From Streptomyces adelaidensis (GTDB lineage Bacteria > Actinomycetota > Actinomycetes > Streptomycetales > Streptomycetaceae): a DNA stretch of 58,312 bases. The DNA lies in the NCBI RefSeq assembly GCF_016598475.1, contig NZ_JAEMUX010000055.1:1-58312 (forward strand), read 5' to 3'. Positions 1 to 8,008 of this stretch are shown here, in pieces; positions within the stretch are counted from its first letter, which is position 1, and every line of letters starts with the position of its first letter. The translations under genes were made by a program, and so were the position numbers. A model generated the notes under the pieces. The model did no database searches. It saw only the letters and a program-made list of their open reading frames with translations, and was not told the origin of the DNA.

Positions 1-78
1 TTCAGGCATGGCAAACGACCCCCGAAGGGTGCGACGGAGCGGACGGTGAGCGTTCGACTACGAACCGCTTAGTAAGCG

Positions 79-113
79 TGCACCGCCGCAAGGCGCGGTG
101 CAACTGTGCACCG
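79..113. promoter_or_regulatory. Candidate operator upstream of the XRE regulator
   Basis: An inverted repeat TGCACCGC (79-86) / GCGGTGCA (95-102) is followed by a third half-site TGCACCG at 107-113, about 90 bp before the regulator's start codon. The spacing and symmetry suit binding by the adjacent XRE protein (autoregulation), but no known consensus is matched. The assignment is inference. Confidence 0.35.
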
Positions 114-202
114 AGAGTTGCCCCGAACGAGTGACGCGGGGCGTGTCGAGCATCGCGATCCGGCAGCCTGTCAGCGCAGGCCGGACCAGGGGAGGCAAGC
201 AG

Positions 203-1081
203 GTGGGAGCACGCGCAGAGCCGACGGCGCGTCAGGTGCGGCTGGGCCACATCCTCCGCAAGGTGCGTGAGGACGGCTCGCACGGCAGCCAGGACACCAT
301 GGCACGGTCGCTCAACTGGTCGATAGCCAAGCTGAGCCGCATCGAGTCGGGGCGTATCGGCATCTCCGAACCAGACCTGGGCCTGCTGCTCGACCGATAC
401 GGCATCGAGGACCAGGACCTGCGTTCCTACATGCTCGACCTGCGCAGGCGGGGCAACGTGCGCGGTTGGGAAACGGACATCCGGTCAGTAGTGAGCCCCA
501 TGTACGCCGACTACATCGGCTACGAATCGGACGCGTCGGAGGCGTACAACGCCGAAGTCAACCTGATTCCAGGGCTATTGCAGACCTACGCGTACGCGGC
601 GGCCATCCTTGACCTGCACCTGCCCGGCATCCCGGAGGACGAGAGACACGAAAGGCTCGCCATCCGCAGCAAGCGGCAACAGGTCTTCGACCGACCAAAC
701 CCGCTGATTCTCTGGGGCGTTATCTCTGAGTCAGTGTTTCGGCGTGTCATCGGCGGACCCGACGTGATGGTCGAACAACTCGAACACCTACTTTCCCTGG
801 CCAAGGAATGCCCTGGCACGGTCAACATTCACGTGCTGCCCGAAGCATCAGAGTCTCACGGGCTGCTCTACGGCCCCTTCGTGGTCCTATCGTTCCCCGA
901 ACGTTGGGAGCCCGACATTGTCTACCTCGAAGGACTGACCGGTAACAGGTTCCTGGAAGAGACCGGGGAAGTCCAGGCATACAGCCGACTGTTCAATCGG
1001 CTCATGATGTCGGACTCTCTCAGGGGAGCCGAATCGATGAAGCTCATAGAGAGACACCTCAATAATCACCGCAAAGGATAG
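203..1081 (+). CDS. XRE-family regulator with C-terminal DUF5753 (Scr1-type)
   Basis: About 292 residues. The N-terminal 75 residues form a helix-turn-helix of the XRE type (RQVRLGHILRKVRE, then SIAKLSRIESGR), and the rest matches the DUF5753 effector region (YIGYESDASEAYNAEVNLIP, then LLQTYAYAAAI). GTG at 203 is chosen because GGAGG (191-195) lies 7 nt upstream; an earlier in-frame start at 98 has no such site. The next gene, a DUF397 protein, starts 6 bp after the stop, which is the classic Streptomyces pair in which the small DUF397 protein is the regulator's partner, often described as toxin/antitoxin-like. The target genes are not evident from the sequence. Confidence 0.92.
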   Translation: MGARAEPTARQVRLGHILRKVREDGSHGSQDTMARSLNWSIAKLSRIESGRIGISEPDLGLLLDRYGIEDQDLRSYMLDLRRRGNVRGWETDIRSVVSPMYADYIGYESDASEAYNAEVNLIPGLLQTYAYAAAILDLHLPGIPEDERHERLAIRSKRQQVFDRPNPLILWGVISESVFRRVIGGPDVMVEQLEHLLSLAKECPGTVNIHVLPEASESHGLLYGPFVVLSFPERWEPDIVYLEGLTGNRFLEETGEVQAYSRLFNRLMMSDSLRGAESMKLIERHLNNHRKG

Positions 1082-1087
1082 GCAGGA

Positions 1088-1318
1088 ATGTCGGAGCACA
1101 TAATCCCGGACGCCTCCAAAATATCCACGGCATGGCAGAAGTCATCCGTTTCCGGAGGCGACGGCAACTGCGTCGAGTTCGCCCCCCACGACAACGGCAT
1201 AGCCATCCGTCACAGCAAGGCCCCCAACGGCCCCGCCCTCCTCTTCACCCACTCGGAGATCGCCGCCATGCTCGCGGGCGCGAAGGCCGGCGAGTTCGAC
1301 CACCTCACCCAGGGTTGA
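1088..1318 (+). CDS. DUF397 domain protein
   Basis: 76 residues, a full-length DUF397 domain: WQKSSVSGGDGNCVEFAPH, then AIRHSKAPNGPALLFTHSEI and a C-terminal AGAKAGEFDHL. It sits 6 bp after the XRE/DUF5753 regulator and is surely co-transcribed with it. Proteins of this family are small cytosolic partners of such regulators; the biochemical activity is unknown. The 3' end overlaps the stop of a methyltransferase remnant on the other strand (1305), so the 3' flank was rearranged close to this gene. A second, broken DUF397 copy lies at 48.7 kb. Confidence 0.93.
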   Translation: MSEHIIPDASKISTAWQKSSVSGGDGNCVEFAPHDNGIAIRHSKAPNGPALLFTHSEIAAMLAGAKAGEFDHLTQG

Positions 1319-1625
1319 CGTTCGCGCGGACGAGCAGCGTGCCGATGTGGCCCGGCGTGGGCGCATCGAGCACGCGCGCCTCGGCCGAGGCGAAGCCGGC
1401 CCGGGTCAGCAGGCGCTCCCAGACAGCGGGGCGGTAGCTGTAGCGGTAGGTGAACATCGCCTTGCCCGCGAAGCCGCCCTTGTACATGCCCTGCGGGCCG
1501 TACGCGCCGGGGATGGCCGGCGGCTGGGAGAACACGAACACGCCACCCGGGTTGAGCCGTGCCCGCACGAGCGGGAGGAGGCGGCCCGGGTCGGTGAACC
1601 ATGCCCAGCTGCTGAACGAGCTTCC
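1305..1625 (-). pseudogene. C-terminal fragment of a SAM-dependent methyltransferase
   Basis: The reverse strand reads WFTDPGRLLPLVRARLNPGG, then VFVFSQPPAIPGAYGPQGMY, then WERLLTRAGFASAEARVL and HIGTLLVRA. This is the C-terminal third of a class I methyltransferase: the last Rossmann strands after the SAM-binding motifs. The N-terminal part, including the glycine-rich SAM motif, is absent; similarity stops near 1625, where the opposite strand becomes a deacetylase fragment. No credible start codon or ribosome site is present, so this is a remnant, not a gene. Confidence 0.7.
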
Positions 1626-1765
1626 AGCCGGCCTCAGCGAGTGGGCTGCGCATCCCGCGCTCGAGGATGAGGAGTGGCGGGCGATCGAGCCTGTCGGCTG
1701 GCGTGTGCGGCGGAACCGACTACGAGTTCCTCACGTCGCCTGATCTGAACACCGGCAACCACTAG
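1603..1765 (+). pseudogene. C-terminal fragment of a YdjC/ChbG-like deacetylase
   Basis: The forward strand reads LLNELPAGLSEWAAHPALED, then EWRAIEPVGWRVRR. After one extra base near 1714 the other frame continues as TDYEFLTSPDLN before a stop at 1763. The pattern (GLSEWAxHP, then GWRVRRTDYEFLTSP) is that of the C-terminus of ChbG/HpnK-type carbohydrate deacetylases. It is both 5'-truncated and frameshifted. The family assignment comes from motif recall and is moderately sure. Confidence 0.5.
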
Positions 1766-1896
1766 CCACCGCCCTGGAAAGCCGTCCACCCGACGCGTCA
1801 GTCGGGCCACACCCCTGCCCACTCTCCCTGCAACGAGCCCGACGGCCAGACAGGCCGAAACCTGACCAACCGTCGGCCACTACCTGTGGATTCGGG

Positions 1897-2706
1897 TCAG
1901 ACCTCCGAAGAGACCGTGATGAGGATCAGGCCCGAGAGTCCCGTCACCGCCCGGATCGAGTCCGCGAACACCTCCGTCGTCCAGGCGGCCACGTCCGTGG
2001 ACCACTCGCGCACGTCGCAGCGGAAGGCGAGCGCCCGGCGCAGGCCCTCGGCCTGCACCACCCCGGCGAGGGGACGGGCGAGCCCCGGAGTCATCGTGTC
2101 GGCGGGCTTGAGGGGCTCAACCGTCATGTGTTGGTACGTGCGTTCAAGCGCTGCCTCGCGGATCTCGGCGGCCCGCGCGGCGAGGTTCGCCGACGGCAGG
2201 GCGGAAACGGTGACCGTCAGCGAGGCCGCGCCGGACGGGTCGGCGAGGGCGAACCACTCGGCCACTTCGGCGAGTTCGACGCGGGCGTCCCCGGCGCGGT
2301 GCAGCGGCACGAGGGCGTGTGTGCCGGTGAGGCGGATGGTGCCGACGCGGCGTAGCGCGTCCGAGAGGACCGTGATGACGGGCAGGACCGGGAGGCGGCG
2401 GGCGCGCTGCTTCTTGCCCTGAGTTTTCACGGGCCGGGGAAGCGACGACTGCAGCCAGGCCAGCTGGCGGACCTGGCCGTCCTGCGTCCAGTCGCCGTCC
2501 GCGTCGTTGTGGTCCCAGAGGTTGTCGGCGGGCTTGTCCGTAAGGGCGGTGGAGCTCCAGGCGTAGGCGGACGCCCGCTTCACGGCGAGGCTGAAGACGT
2601 CCTCGTCGAGGTCGAACTCGGCGCTCACCCGGTCGATCCAGGGATGCCGGTCCAGTACCCCGTGCAGTCCCACGATGAGGGTGGCGTCCGGACCGGTATC
2701 ACTCAT
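1897..2706 (-). CDS. Hypothetical protein
   Basis: 269 residues, soluble, not recognised. It begins MSDTGPDATLIVGLHGVLDR and has no signal peptide or membrane segment. It contains charged stretches (KTQGKKQRARRLP near residue 95) and an alanine-rich C-terminal half, ending in the hydrophobic strand GLSGLILITVSSEV. The ATG at 2706 is preceded by AGGAG at 6 nt, so the start is good. It is followed on the same strand, after 45 bp upstream, by a gene for a small secreted protein; the two could be one transcript. No function is proposed. Confidence 0.75.
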   Translation of the reverse strand: MSDTGPDATLIVGLHGVLDRHPWIDRVSAEFDLDEDVFSLAVKRASAYAWSSTALTDKPADNLWDHNDADGDWTQDGQVRQLAWLQSSLPRPVKTQGKKQRARRLPVLPVITVLSDALRRVGTIRLTGTHALVPLHRAGDARVELAEVAEWFALADPSGAASLTVTVSALPSANLAARAAEIREAALERTYQHMTVEPLKPADTMTPGLARPLAGVVQAEGLRRALAFRCDVREWSTDVAAWTTEVFADSIRAVTGLSGLILITVSSEV

Positions 2707-2751
2707 GGTCGTACTCCTGGATCAAGCGGATGGAATGGCAGAACTAGAAAA

Positions 2752-3198
2752 TCAAACGCCGCACTTGACCGTGACCGACTTCGTGTAGACCTTCTCCGGC
2801 GAGTCGGCCACGCCGATGAGGTCGACGTCGATCATGGTGCGCCACTGGCGCTTGTTTTGGTTCGCGCACTTCTTGCGCGCGACGACCCGACGGGCGCTGC
2901 CGCCGTTGCCGGACTTGAGGTTCTTCGCGTTCTTGGCGACCGAGTGCCACTTCGTGCCGGACTTCATCTGCAGCCAGATGGTGACCTTGGCCTTGGTGCC
3001 GGGGCCGCTGACGTGGGTCCACCAGGCGTGGGCGGACGCCGTGCGCGGCGGGGTGCTCGAGATGTGCACGCGGTCGCCGTTGGTGATGAAGACGCCGGGG
3101 CCGTTCGCGGCGGCCGGCGCGGCCACCGCGGGGGCGACAGAGCCGCCGAGCAGCGCGGTGGCCAGAGCCGCCGACGTTATGAAGGTGCGCATGCGCAT
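2752..3198 (-). CDS. Small secreted protein of unknown function
   Basis: 148 residues with a clear Sec signal peptide (MRMRTFITSAALATALLGGS, cleavage likely after AVAAPAAA). The mature part is basic (KNAKNLKSGNGGSARRVVAR) with two cysteines (KKCANQ and the penultimate residues VKCGV) that could form one disulfide. GGAGG precedes the ATG at 3198. The lysine- and tryptophan-containing strands (AWWTHV, KVTIWLQ) suggest a small beta domain. It lies just upstream of and parallel to the 1897-2706 gene. No family is recognised. Confidence 0.8.
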   Translation of the reverse strand: MRMRTFITSAALATALLGGSVAPAVAAPAAANGPGVFITNGDRVHISSTPPRTASAHAWWTHVSGPGTKAKVTIWLQMKSGTKWHSVAKNAKNLKSGNGGSARRVVARKKCANQNKRQWRTMIDVDLIGVADSPEKVYTKSVTVKCGV

Positions 3199-3450
3199 GG
3201 TGTGGTGTCCTCCGTTGGTCGGATGCCGTGTGCGCGGGATTTGCCGACGGTGGACGGATCTGACGTATGCATGCCATACCGGCGCCGGTCAAGCGCGGGC
3301 GTGTGACATGACGTCAGCCCCGAGAGCATCCCCGTGATACCCGTTCCCCGTTGGGCGGTCGGCAAGAGCGGTGCCGTCCGCGCGTTCTCTCGCCTGTTGC
3401 GAACTGTTGCTTCCGACGTCGATTCGTCACGGTTCACCTGCCGTTTCCGC

Positions 3451-3657
3451 CTAGCAACAGAGTGAGCGGTTACGGGCGGCCTTGGCGGTGATCACCTTCG
3501 GGGCGGCGGCCCGGCCGCTCTCGTCGATGTCGATGAAGCCCAGATCGGCGATCGCGCCGAGCCCGGCCGCCCGTAGCTTCTGCGTGAGCTTGAGCCTCAT
3601 AGTCGTAACGGGTGGGTGCGCCACAGAGCACGTCCGGGTCTGGCCGCCGAGGCCCAC
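3451..3657 (-). pseudogene. Possible transposase remnant (DDE, IS5-like)
   Basis: The reverse strand encodes LKLTQKLRAAGLGAIADLGF, then IDIDESGRAAAPKVITAKAA. This resembles the region around the second catalytic Asp in Streptomyces IS5-type DDE transposases (AxLGAIADLGFxGLD, followed by PVVITGxKA). Nothing of the catalytic core before or after it survives in any frame. The call rests on a short stretch and is tentative. Confidence 0.35.
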
Positions 3658-4003
3658 AGCAGGCGGCTGATGTCATCCCGAGAGTCACCCCGACCGCCCG
3701 GTCAGACGATCTTCACCCTGGACACGACCGTCTTGCCACGCGAGGCATGGCAAGACGCCCACACACCAGACCCGTGACCTGCAACTTCACGATGCACACC
3801 GCTCAGTAGACACACGAGGGGTGCCGTGAATGACGCAGCAATCCGCCACTAAAAGTAACAAGTGCTGTGAAATCGCACTTCTGACGGTCATTCATGTCCG
3901 GAGCATGATCTTCCATACGGAGAAATGATGTTGTAAAGATGTAGTCGAACATCTGTACCCGGCCGGGGGAGGAATCGGCCGGAAGTTGAGGAGGGGTGAA
4001 CAC
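3658..4003. other. Gene-poor stretch, relic repeat and AT-richer promoter region
   Basis: No convincing gene. Positions 3700-3809 are a diverged copy of the sequence at 8818-8935 (shared blocks GACGATCTTCACC, CCCGTGACC, CAACTTCA and TGCACACC). From about 3835 to 3960 the DNA is much richer in A/T than its surroundings, which suits a promoter for the protease gene that starts at 4004. Confidence 0.5.
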
Positions 4004-4669
4004 GTGCAAGCACTCTTGCAACGGAGCGCGAGAAAGCTCTTCGCTGTCATGGCCATGGCTGGGGCTTTGTTTGTCGGCTCTGCGCTGACCGCCCAGGCGG
4101 CGAGCTTCGACAACATGTACAAGACCGACAACACGTACTGGGACTGTGAGGACGACGGCTATTTCTGTCGGACCGACAACGGTTACCTGACTTTCGCCAT
4201 CGAGCCGGGCATGACCGACGCCGGCGACACCGATGTGCGCGAAGTGCTTCGGGATGAGTACGGGCCCACCGATCTCGAACGGCACGAGCACACGGGCAGT
4301 GAAATCCAGTACGACGGCTCGTCCGAGACGGACATCATCTTCGACTGGAACGACCCGAGTCTTCCCGCCGGCGTTCAGGGTATGACCTGGTGCAATGACG
4401 CCGCGAGCGAGTATGAGTGCGACCAGCACTACATCAGCTTCGACAACATGGGTGGCGGGGCGGCGAATCCCTGGAAGGCCGTTGTCTGCCACGAAACCGG
4501 GCATGCCGTCGGCCTCACCCACGGGTACGACGCATCACCCCGGCAAGGCAATACGGACAGCGACCTGGGCTGCATGCGCACGGGTGGCACCGTTGAGCAG
4601 TTGATTTCCTGGACGAATCTCGGGTCGCACAACGTCGGCCAGATCAACGATGTCTACGTCAAGCCGTGA
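4004..4669 (+). CDS. Secreted zinc metalloprotease-like protein (metzincin motif)
   Basis: 221 residues. The N-terminus is a signal peptide (KLFAVMAMAGALFVGSAL, cleavage near AQAA). Near residue 165 lies CHETGHAVGLTHG, which fits the metzincin zinc signature HExxHxxGxxH exactly (three His ligands plus catalytic Glu). DLGCMRTGG about 25 residues later is placed like a Met-turn. Six or more cysteines in the mature part suggest disulfides. It has no long propeptide, and at about 190 mature residues it is as small as snapalysin-class enzymes, but overall similarity to those was not recognised. GTG at 4004 has GAGGAGGGG at 7 nt. The next gene, another secreted protein, starts 83 bp downstream and may be co-transcribed. 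Confidence 0.82.
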   Translation: MQALLQRSARKLFAVMAMAGALFVGSALTAQAASFDNMYKTDNTYWDCEDDGYFCRTDNGYLTFAIEPGMTDAGDTDVREVLRDEYGPTDLERHEHTGSEIQYDGSSETDIIFDWNDPSLPAGVQGMTWCNDAASEYECDQHYISFDNMGGGAANPWKAVVCHETGHAVGLTHGYDASPRQGNTDSDLGCMRTGGTVEQLISWTNLGSHNVGQINDVYVKP

Positions 4670-4698
4670 CCGGCCCTGCTGCGGGAACCGATTCTGCC

Positions 4699-5353
4699 GG
4701 GCGGCCGTCGAGGCGTCGGGCTGTACCAGTCCATATGAGGGGAAGCCGTTTCGTGTTTCGTGTGAAGAGTGACCAGTCTGCTGCGGGTCGGCGGTGGCTG
4801 CCCGCGACGCGGTGCGGGCGCCTGAGCGTCCTTGCTGTCGCGGTGGCTGCCGTGGCCGGTGGGACTTTCGCCGGTGTTGCCACCGCCAATGGCGGGGACG
4901 AGGGGCCGCTGGCAGTCGCGGTCCACATGTCGGAGGGCTTCCCGACCCTGACCGCGTCCGACTGGGTCACCCACGGCGACCACGCCGTCGTGATCGAGAT
5001 GGTGCCCGGCAGCGAGCGCAAGGGTGCCCTGCCGGAGGACAAGAAGGACAACGGCGAAGGGCACATCCCGCGCACCGCGACGATGAAGGTCGATCAGGTG
5101 CTGTGGTCCAAGCCCGGCGCCGAGGCCGCGCCGGAGACCTACCCGGTCGAGCTCCTGGGCTGGTGGTGGGAGGGCGGCAGCGAGCGGGAGTTCGCCTGGC
5201 AGGGCGAGCCCCGCTACGAGGAGGGCCACAAGTACATCGCCCTGCTGGTGAAGGGCGATGACGGCAAGTGGAACGCGACCCTGCACACGATGCCCTACGA
5301 CGACGGCAAGGTCGGCACCGGCGAAACTGCCGGCAAGACCAGCACCAGCGAAA
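4699..5353 (+). repeat. 655-bp direct repeat, copy 1
   Basis: This segment reappears at 8009-8663, with no differences seen by eye, including 50 bp upstream of the start codon and about 600 bp of coding sequence. Beyond 5353 the two copies diverge abruptly, then resume similarity in the gene's last 70 bp. The two copies are in the same orientation, 3310 bp apart, and enclose a two-component system. Confidence 0.9.
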
Positions 5354-5475
5354 CCGCCGCGAAGACCGCGTCCGTCCACAGCGCCGATGAATCTCAGAGC
5401 CTGGAGAAGGAAGCCAACGGCAAGAACGCGGCCACGGTGAAGCAGCTCCTGGAAGCGGCACAGCCGACGAAGTAG
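4753..5475 (+). CDS. Secreted protein of unknown function, paralog A
   Basis: 240 residues. A twin-Arg-free signal peptide (LSVLAVAVAAVAGGTFAGVA, cleavage near ATANG) leads a mature acidic protein with the strands HGDHAVVIEMVPG, ATMKVDQVLWSK, then ELLGWWWEGGS and EEGHKYIALLVKGD, which looks like a single beta-rich domain. The tail is low-complexity Thr/Ser/Ala/Lys (ETAGKTSTSETAAKTAS) and ends in EQ/Lys-rich helix residues. GTG 4753 is favoured because AGGGGAAG lies about 9 nt upstream; ATG 4735 is the alternative. It is nearly identical to the protein at 8063 but has an extra 15 or so residues in the tail. The family is not named. Confidence 0.8.
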   Translation: MFRVKSDQSAAGRRWLPATRCGRLSVLAVAVAAVAGGTFAGVATANGGDEGPLAVAVHMSEGFPTLTASDWVTHGDHAVVIEMVPGSERKGALPEDKKDNGEGHIPRTATMKVDQVLWSKPGAEAAPETYPVELLGWWWEGGSEREFAWQGEPRYEEGHKYIALLVKGDDGKWNATLHTMPYDDGKVGTGETAGKTSTSETAAKTASVHSADESQSLEKEANGKNAATVKQLLEAAQPTK

Positions 5476-5902
5476 TCGCACACGCCCACACCGGCCCCAG
5501 CGGCGGGGACTACTTCGCCCCGCCGCAGGGGCCGTCGCATCACTCTTGAGGACACCCGAGCAGGCTCCTCACTACGGTCGTGGTCACTTCGCTCTCAGCG
5601 GTGTCCGAGGCACGGCCGCAGGCCCACGGGCTGCTCCGGCAGGTGGAGATCGTTCGATGTTCCTCAACACCCAGCCCTTCGGTCGCCTGTGTCCGGCCTT
5701 GCCCACCCGGAGAACCCGTGGCAGGACTGCACCCGCCTGAGCGGGGAGGGAATCACGCTGCTCAGCCCGAGCCCTGCCGGCAGGCGACCACACCGCACTG
5801 CGGTCCAGGCCGCGGACTCCTGACGAACGTACGGCTGGCAGCTGGGGTCCACTCCGGCGAAGCCCGGCCGCGGCTCGCGGGCCGCCGGCCCCTGCTGACT
5901 GC
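5476..5902. other. 427-bp gap with a candidate terminator
   Basis: No gene is supported on either strand. GGCGGGG (5502-5508) and CCCCGCC (5518-5524) can form a hairpin 27 bp after paralog A's stop, a plausible terminator. The remainder up to the response regulator's 3' end has no coding character and no repeat that could be recognised. Confidence 0.45.
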
Positions 5903-6580
5903 TCAGCCGGGTGGTGCGGCTGGGTCGACGATCCGGTAACCCACGCCGGGTGTGGTGGTGATGACCGGTGGGTCGCCGAGTTTGCGGCGCAGGCGGCTGA
6001 TGGTCACCGTGACGGTGTTGGTGAACGGATCGGCGTGCTCGTCCCAGACCTGTTCGAGGAGGTCCTCCGCGCTGAGGAAGGCGGGGCTCGCGCTCAGGAG
6101 GGCTTCGAGTACGCCGAACTCCTTTACGGAAAGGTCGAGGTGGCGGCCGTCGCGGGCGGCCGTACGGCCCAGCGTGTCGAGTTCGACGCCCGCCATGCGC
6201 AGGGTGCGGGACCGGGCGGCGGGGCGACGGCGGCCCAGCGCGCGGATGCGCAGGACAAGTTCGGGGAAGTGGAAGGGCTTGGCAAGGTAGTCGTCGGCGC
6301 CCAGGGCCAGGCCGCTGACACGTTCGCCGGGAGAGCCGGCGGCGGTCAGCATCAGCACCATCACGCGGCCGTCCCGCTCGATGATCATCTGACAGAGAGT
6401 GTCGCCGTGGATGCCGGGCAGGTCGCGGTCGAGCACGACGACGTCGTACGCGTTGACGTCCAGCTTGGCTGCGGCGTCGAGCCCGTCGTAGGCCACGTCC
6501 ACGGCCATGCCCTGGTCGCGCAGCCCCTCGGCGATGACCTCGGCGAGAGGGCGGGCGTCCTCGACCACCAGGACCCTCAA
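5903..6580 (-). CDS. OmpR/PhoB-family response regulator
   Basis: 225 residues. The receiver domain occupies about residues 1-115, with acidic pair ED at 8-9, phosphoacceptor Asp51 (VVVLDRDLPG), Thr79 (LMLTAAG) and Lys101 (LAKPF). The winged-helix DNA-binding domain follows from about 125 (DLSVKEFGVLEALL, then TNTVTVTISRLRRKL and TTPGVGYRI). TTG at 6580 is chosen since AAGGAG lies 7 nt upstream. The start codon overlaps the kinase stop in the four bases TTGA, so the two are translationally coupled, kinase first. The regulon is unknown; the flanking duplicated secreted-protein genes are obvious candidates. Confidence 0.93.
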   Translation of the reverse strand: MRVLVVEDARPLAEVIAEGLRDQGMAVDVAYDGLDAAAKLDVNAYDVVVLDRDLPGIHGDTLCQMIIERDGRVMVLMLTAAGSPGERVSGLALGADDYLAKPFHFPELVLRIRALGRRRPAARSRTLRMAGVELDTLGRTAARDGRHLDLSVKEFGVLEALLSASPAFLSAEDLLEQVWDEHADPFTNTVTVTISRLRRKLGDPPVITTTPGVGYRIVDPAAPPG

Positions 6581-7836
6581 CGCGCCACGCTCCTTTCTGC
6601 GTTGGGTGCCTTCGCCGTCTCGTAGTCTCCGTCGTCCGTGCGGGGGAGGATGACGGTGACGCGCAGGCCGCCGTCGGGGCGGGCGTGCAAGTCCAGGGTG
6701 CCGTGATGGGCCGCGACGATGGCCGCGACGATGGACAGGCCGAGGCCGCTGCCCCGGCCGGTGCTGGTCCGGTCGGCGCCGAGGCGGCGGAAGGGCTGCG
6801 CGAGGTCCGCCACCCGCCGCTGGTCCAGGACCGGACCGCTGGACTCGACGACGAGGGACACTGTGCCCCCGCCGTCCCCTGCACGTTCTTCGGCCCGTAC
6901 CGCAGCTCCGATCCAGCCCCCTGAGTCGTTGTGCGCGATCGCGTTGTCGATCACGTTGTCGGCCGCGCGGCGCAGAAGTGTCCGGCTGCCCCACACCCAC
7001 GCGGAGCCGTCGATACGGGGTTCGCGCACGGTCAGGCCCTTGGCTGCGATGTCCCCCGCTCGCCCGGCCAGGGCGTCCCATGCGAGCCGGCCGAGGGCGA
7101 GCCGCCCCGAGTCGGTGAACTCGCCGTGCTGGGCGCGCGCCAGGACGAGGAAGCTCTCCAGCAGCAGGTCCACCTGGTCGAGTTCAGCACGCATCCGGGC
7201 GGCCAGCACGGCGGTGGTCTCAGGCACAGGGCCCGGCTTGGCGAGGGCCACGTCCAGGGAGGCCCGCATCGTGGTGAGCGGAGTGCGCAGTTCGTGGGAG
7301 GCGTTGGCGACGAACAGGCGCTGTGCCTCGAAGGAGCGCTCCAGGCGGCCGAGGAGGTCGTCGATGGTGTCGGCGAGGTCCTTTACCTCGTCGACGGGGC
7401 CATCGATCGCCAGGCGTTCGTGCAGGCTGTCGGCGGTGATCCGGCGGGTGGCCGCCGTCATCACGCGCAGTGGGCGCAGTACCCGGCCTGCGAGGAACCA
7501 GCCGAGACCGACCGAGACCACCGCCATGACGCCGAGCGCGATGGCGGACCCGATCAGGATCTCCTTGGTCTGATTGTCGTGTGCCTGAGCCAGTTGCTGC
7601 TCCAGCTCGTCGATGCGGGCCTGGGCACTTGACGCCCGGTCGGGCCAACCCGTACCACCGTCGGGCGCGGCCGGGCTGAAGAGCGATCCGCCCACGGCCG
7701 CGATGGCGAGCAGTGCCGTTCCGGAGACCAGGAACAGCGTGACGTACAAGGCGGTGAGGCGTGCGCGGGCGGTGCCACGGCGCAGGCCGAGCCAGGCGGT
7801 CAGGCTCGCCAACCGGCGGGGGGGTCCCCACTTCAT
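6577..7836 (-). CDS. Sensor histidine kinase
   Basis: 419 residues. The first membrane helix is at about 28-50 (ALYVTLFLVSGTALLAIAAV), a short 40-residue extracytoplasmic segment contains a coiled coil (ARIDELEQQLAQ), and the second helix is at about 93-117. HAMP follows, then the dimerisation/H-box with His181 (NASHELRTPLTTM), N-box NVIDNAIAHN near 285 and G-box GRGSGLGLSI near 372. All residues needed for autophosphorylation are present. The ATG at 7836 has AAGGGAG upstream. It is encoded upstream of, and coupled to, its response regulator. The small sensor loop suggests sensing in or at the membrane. Both genes run opposite to the two flanking secreted-protein paralogs. Confidence 0.93.
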   Translation of the reverse strand: MKWGPPRRLASLTAWLGLRRGTARARLTALYVTLFLVSGTALLAIAAVGGSLFSPAAPDGGTGWPDRASSAQARIDELEQQLAQAHDNQTKEILIGSAIALGVMAVVSVGLGWFLAGRVLRPLRVMTAATRRITADSLHERLAIDGPVDEVKDLADTIDDLLGRLERSFEAQRLFVANASHELRTPLTTMRASLDVALAKPGPVPETTAVLAARMRAELDQVDLLLESFLVLARAQHGEFTDSGRLALGRLAWDALAGRAGDIAAKGLTVREPRIDGSAWVWGSRTLLRRAADNVIDNAIAHNDSGGWIGAAVRAEERAGDGGGTVSLVVESSGPVLDQRRVADLAQPFRRLGADRTSTGRGSGLGLSIVAAIVAAHHGTLDLHARPDGGLRVTVILPRTDDGDYETAKAPNAERSVAR

Positions 7837-8008
7837 CTGTCTGCTCCCTTCCTCGGACTGAACCGGGGACGTCCCGGCCAGGGCCCTGTGACCAGGCTAA
7901 GCGGGGGCGCCTAACAGTGAAATGACAGCGCCCGTTCGGCCTCTGTAACCCATGCTGTCGCAGGGTGGGGCCCCAGAGCGATGAAGGCTGTCGACGACGC
8001 AGATACGA

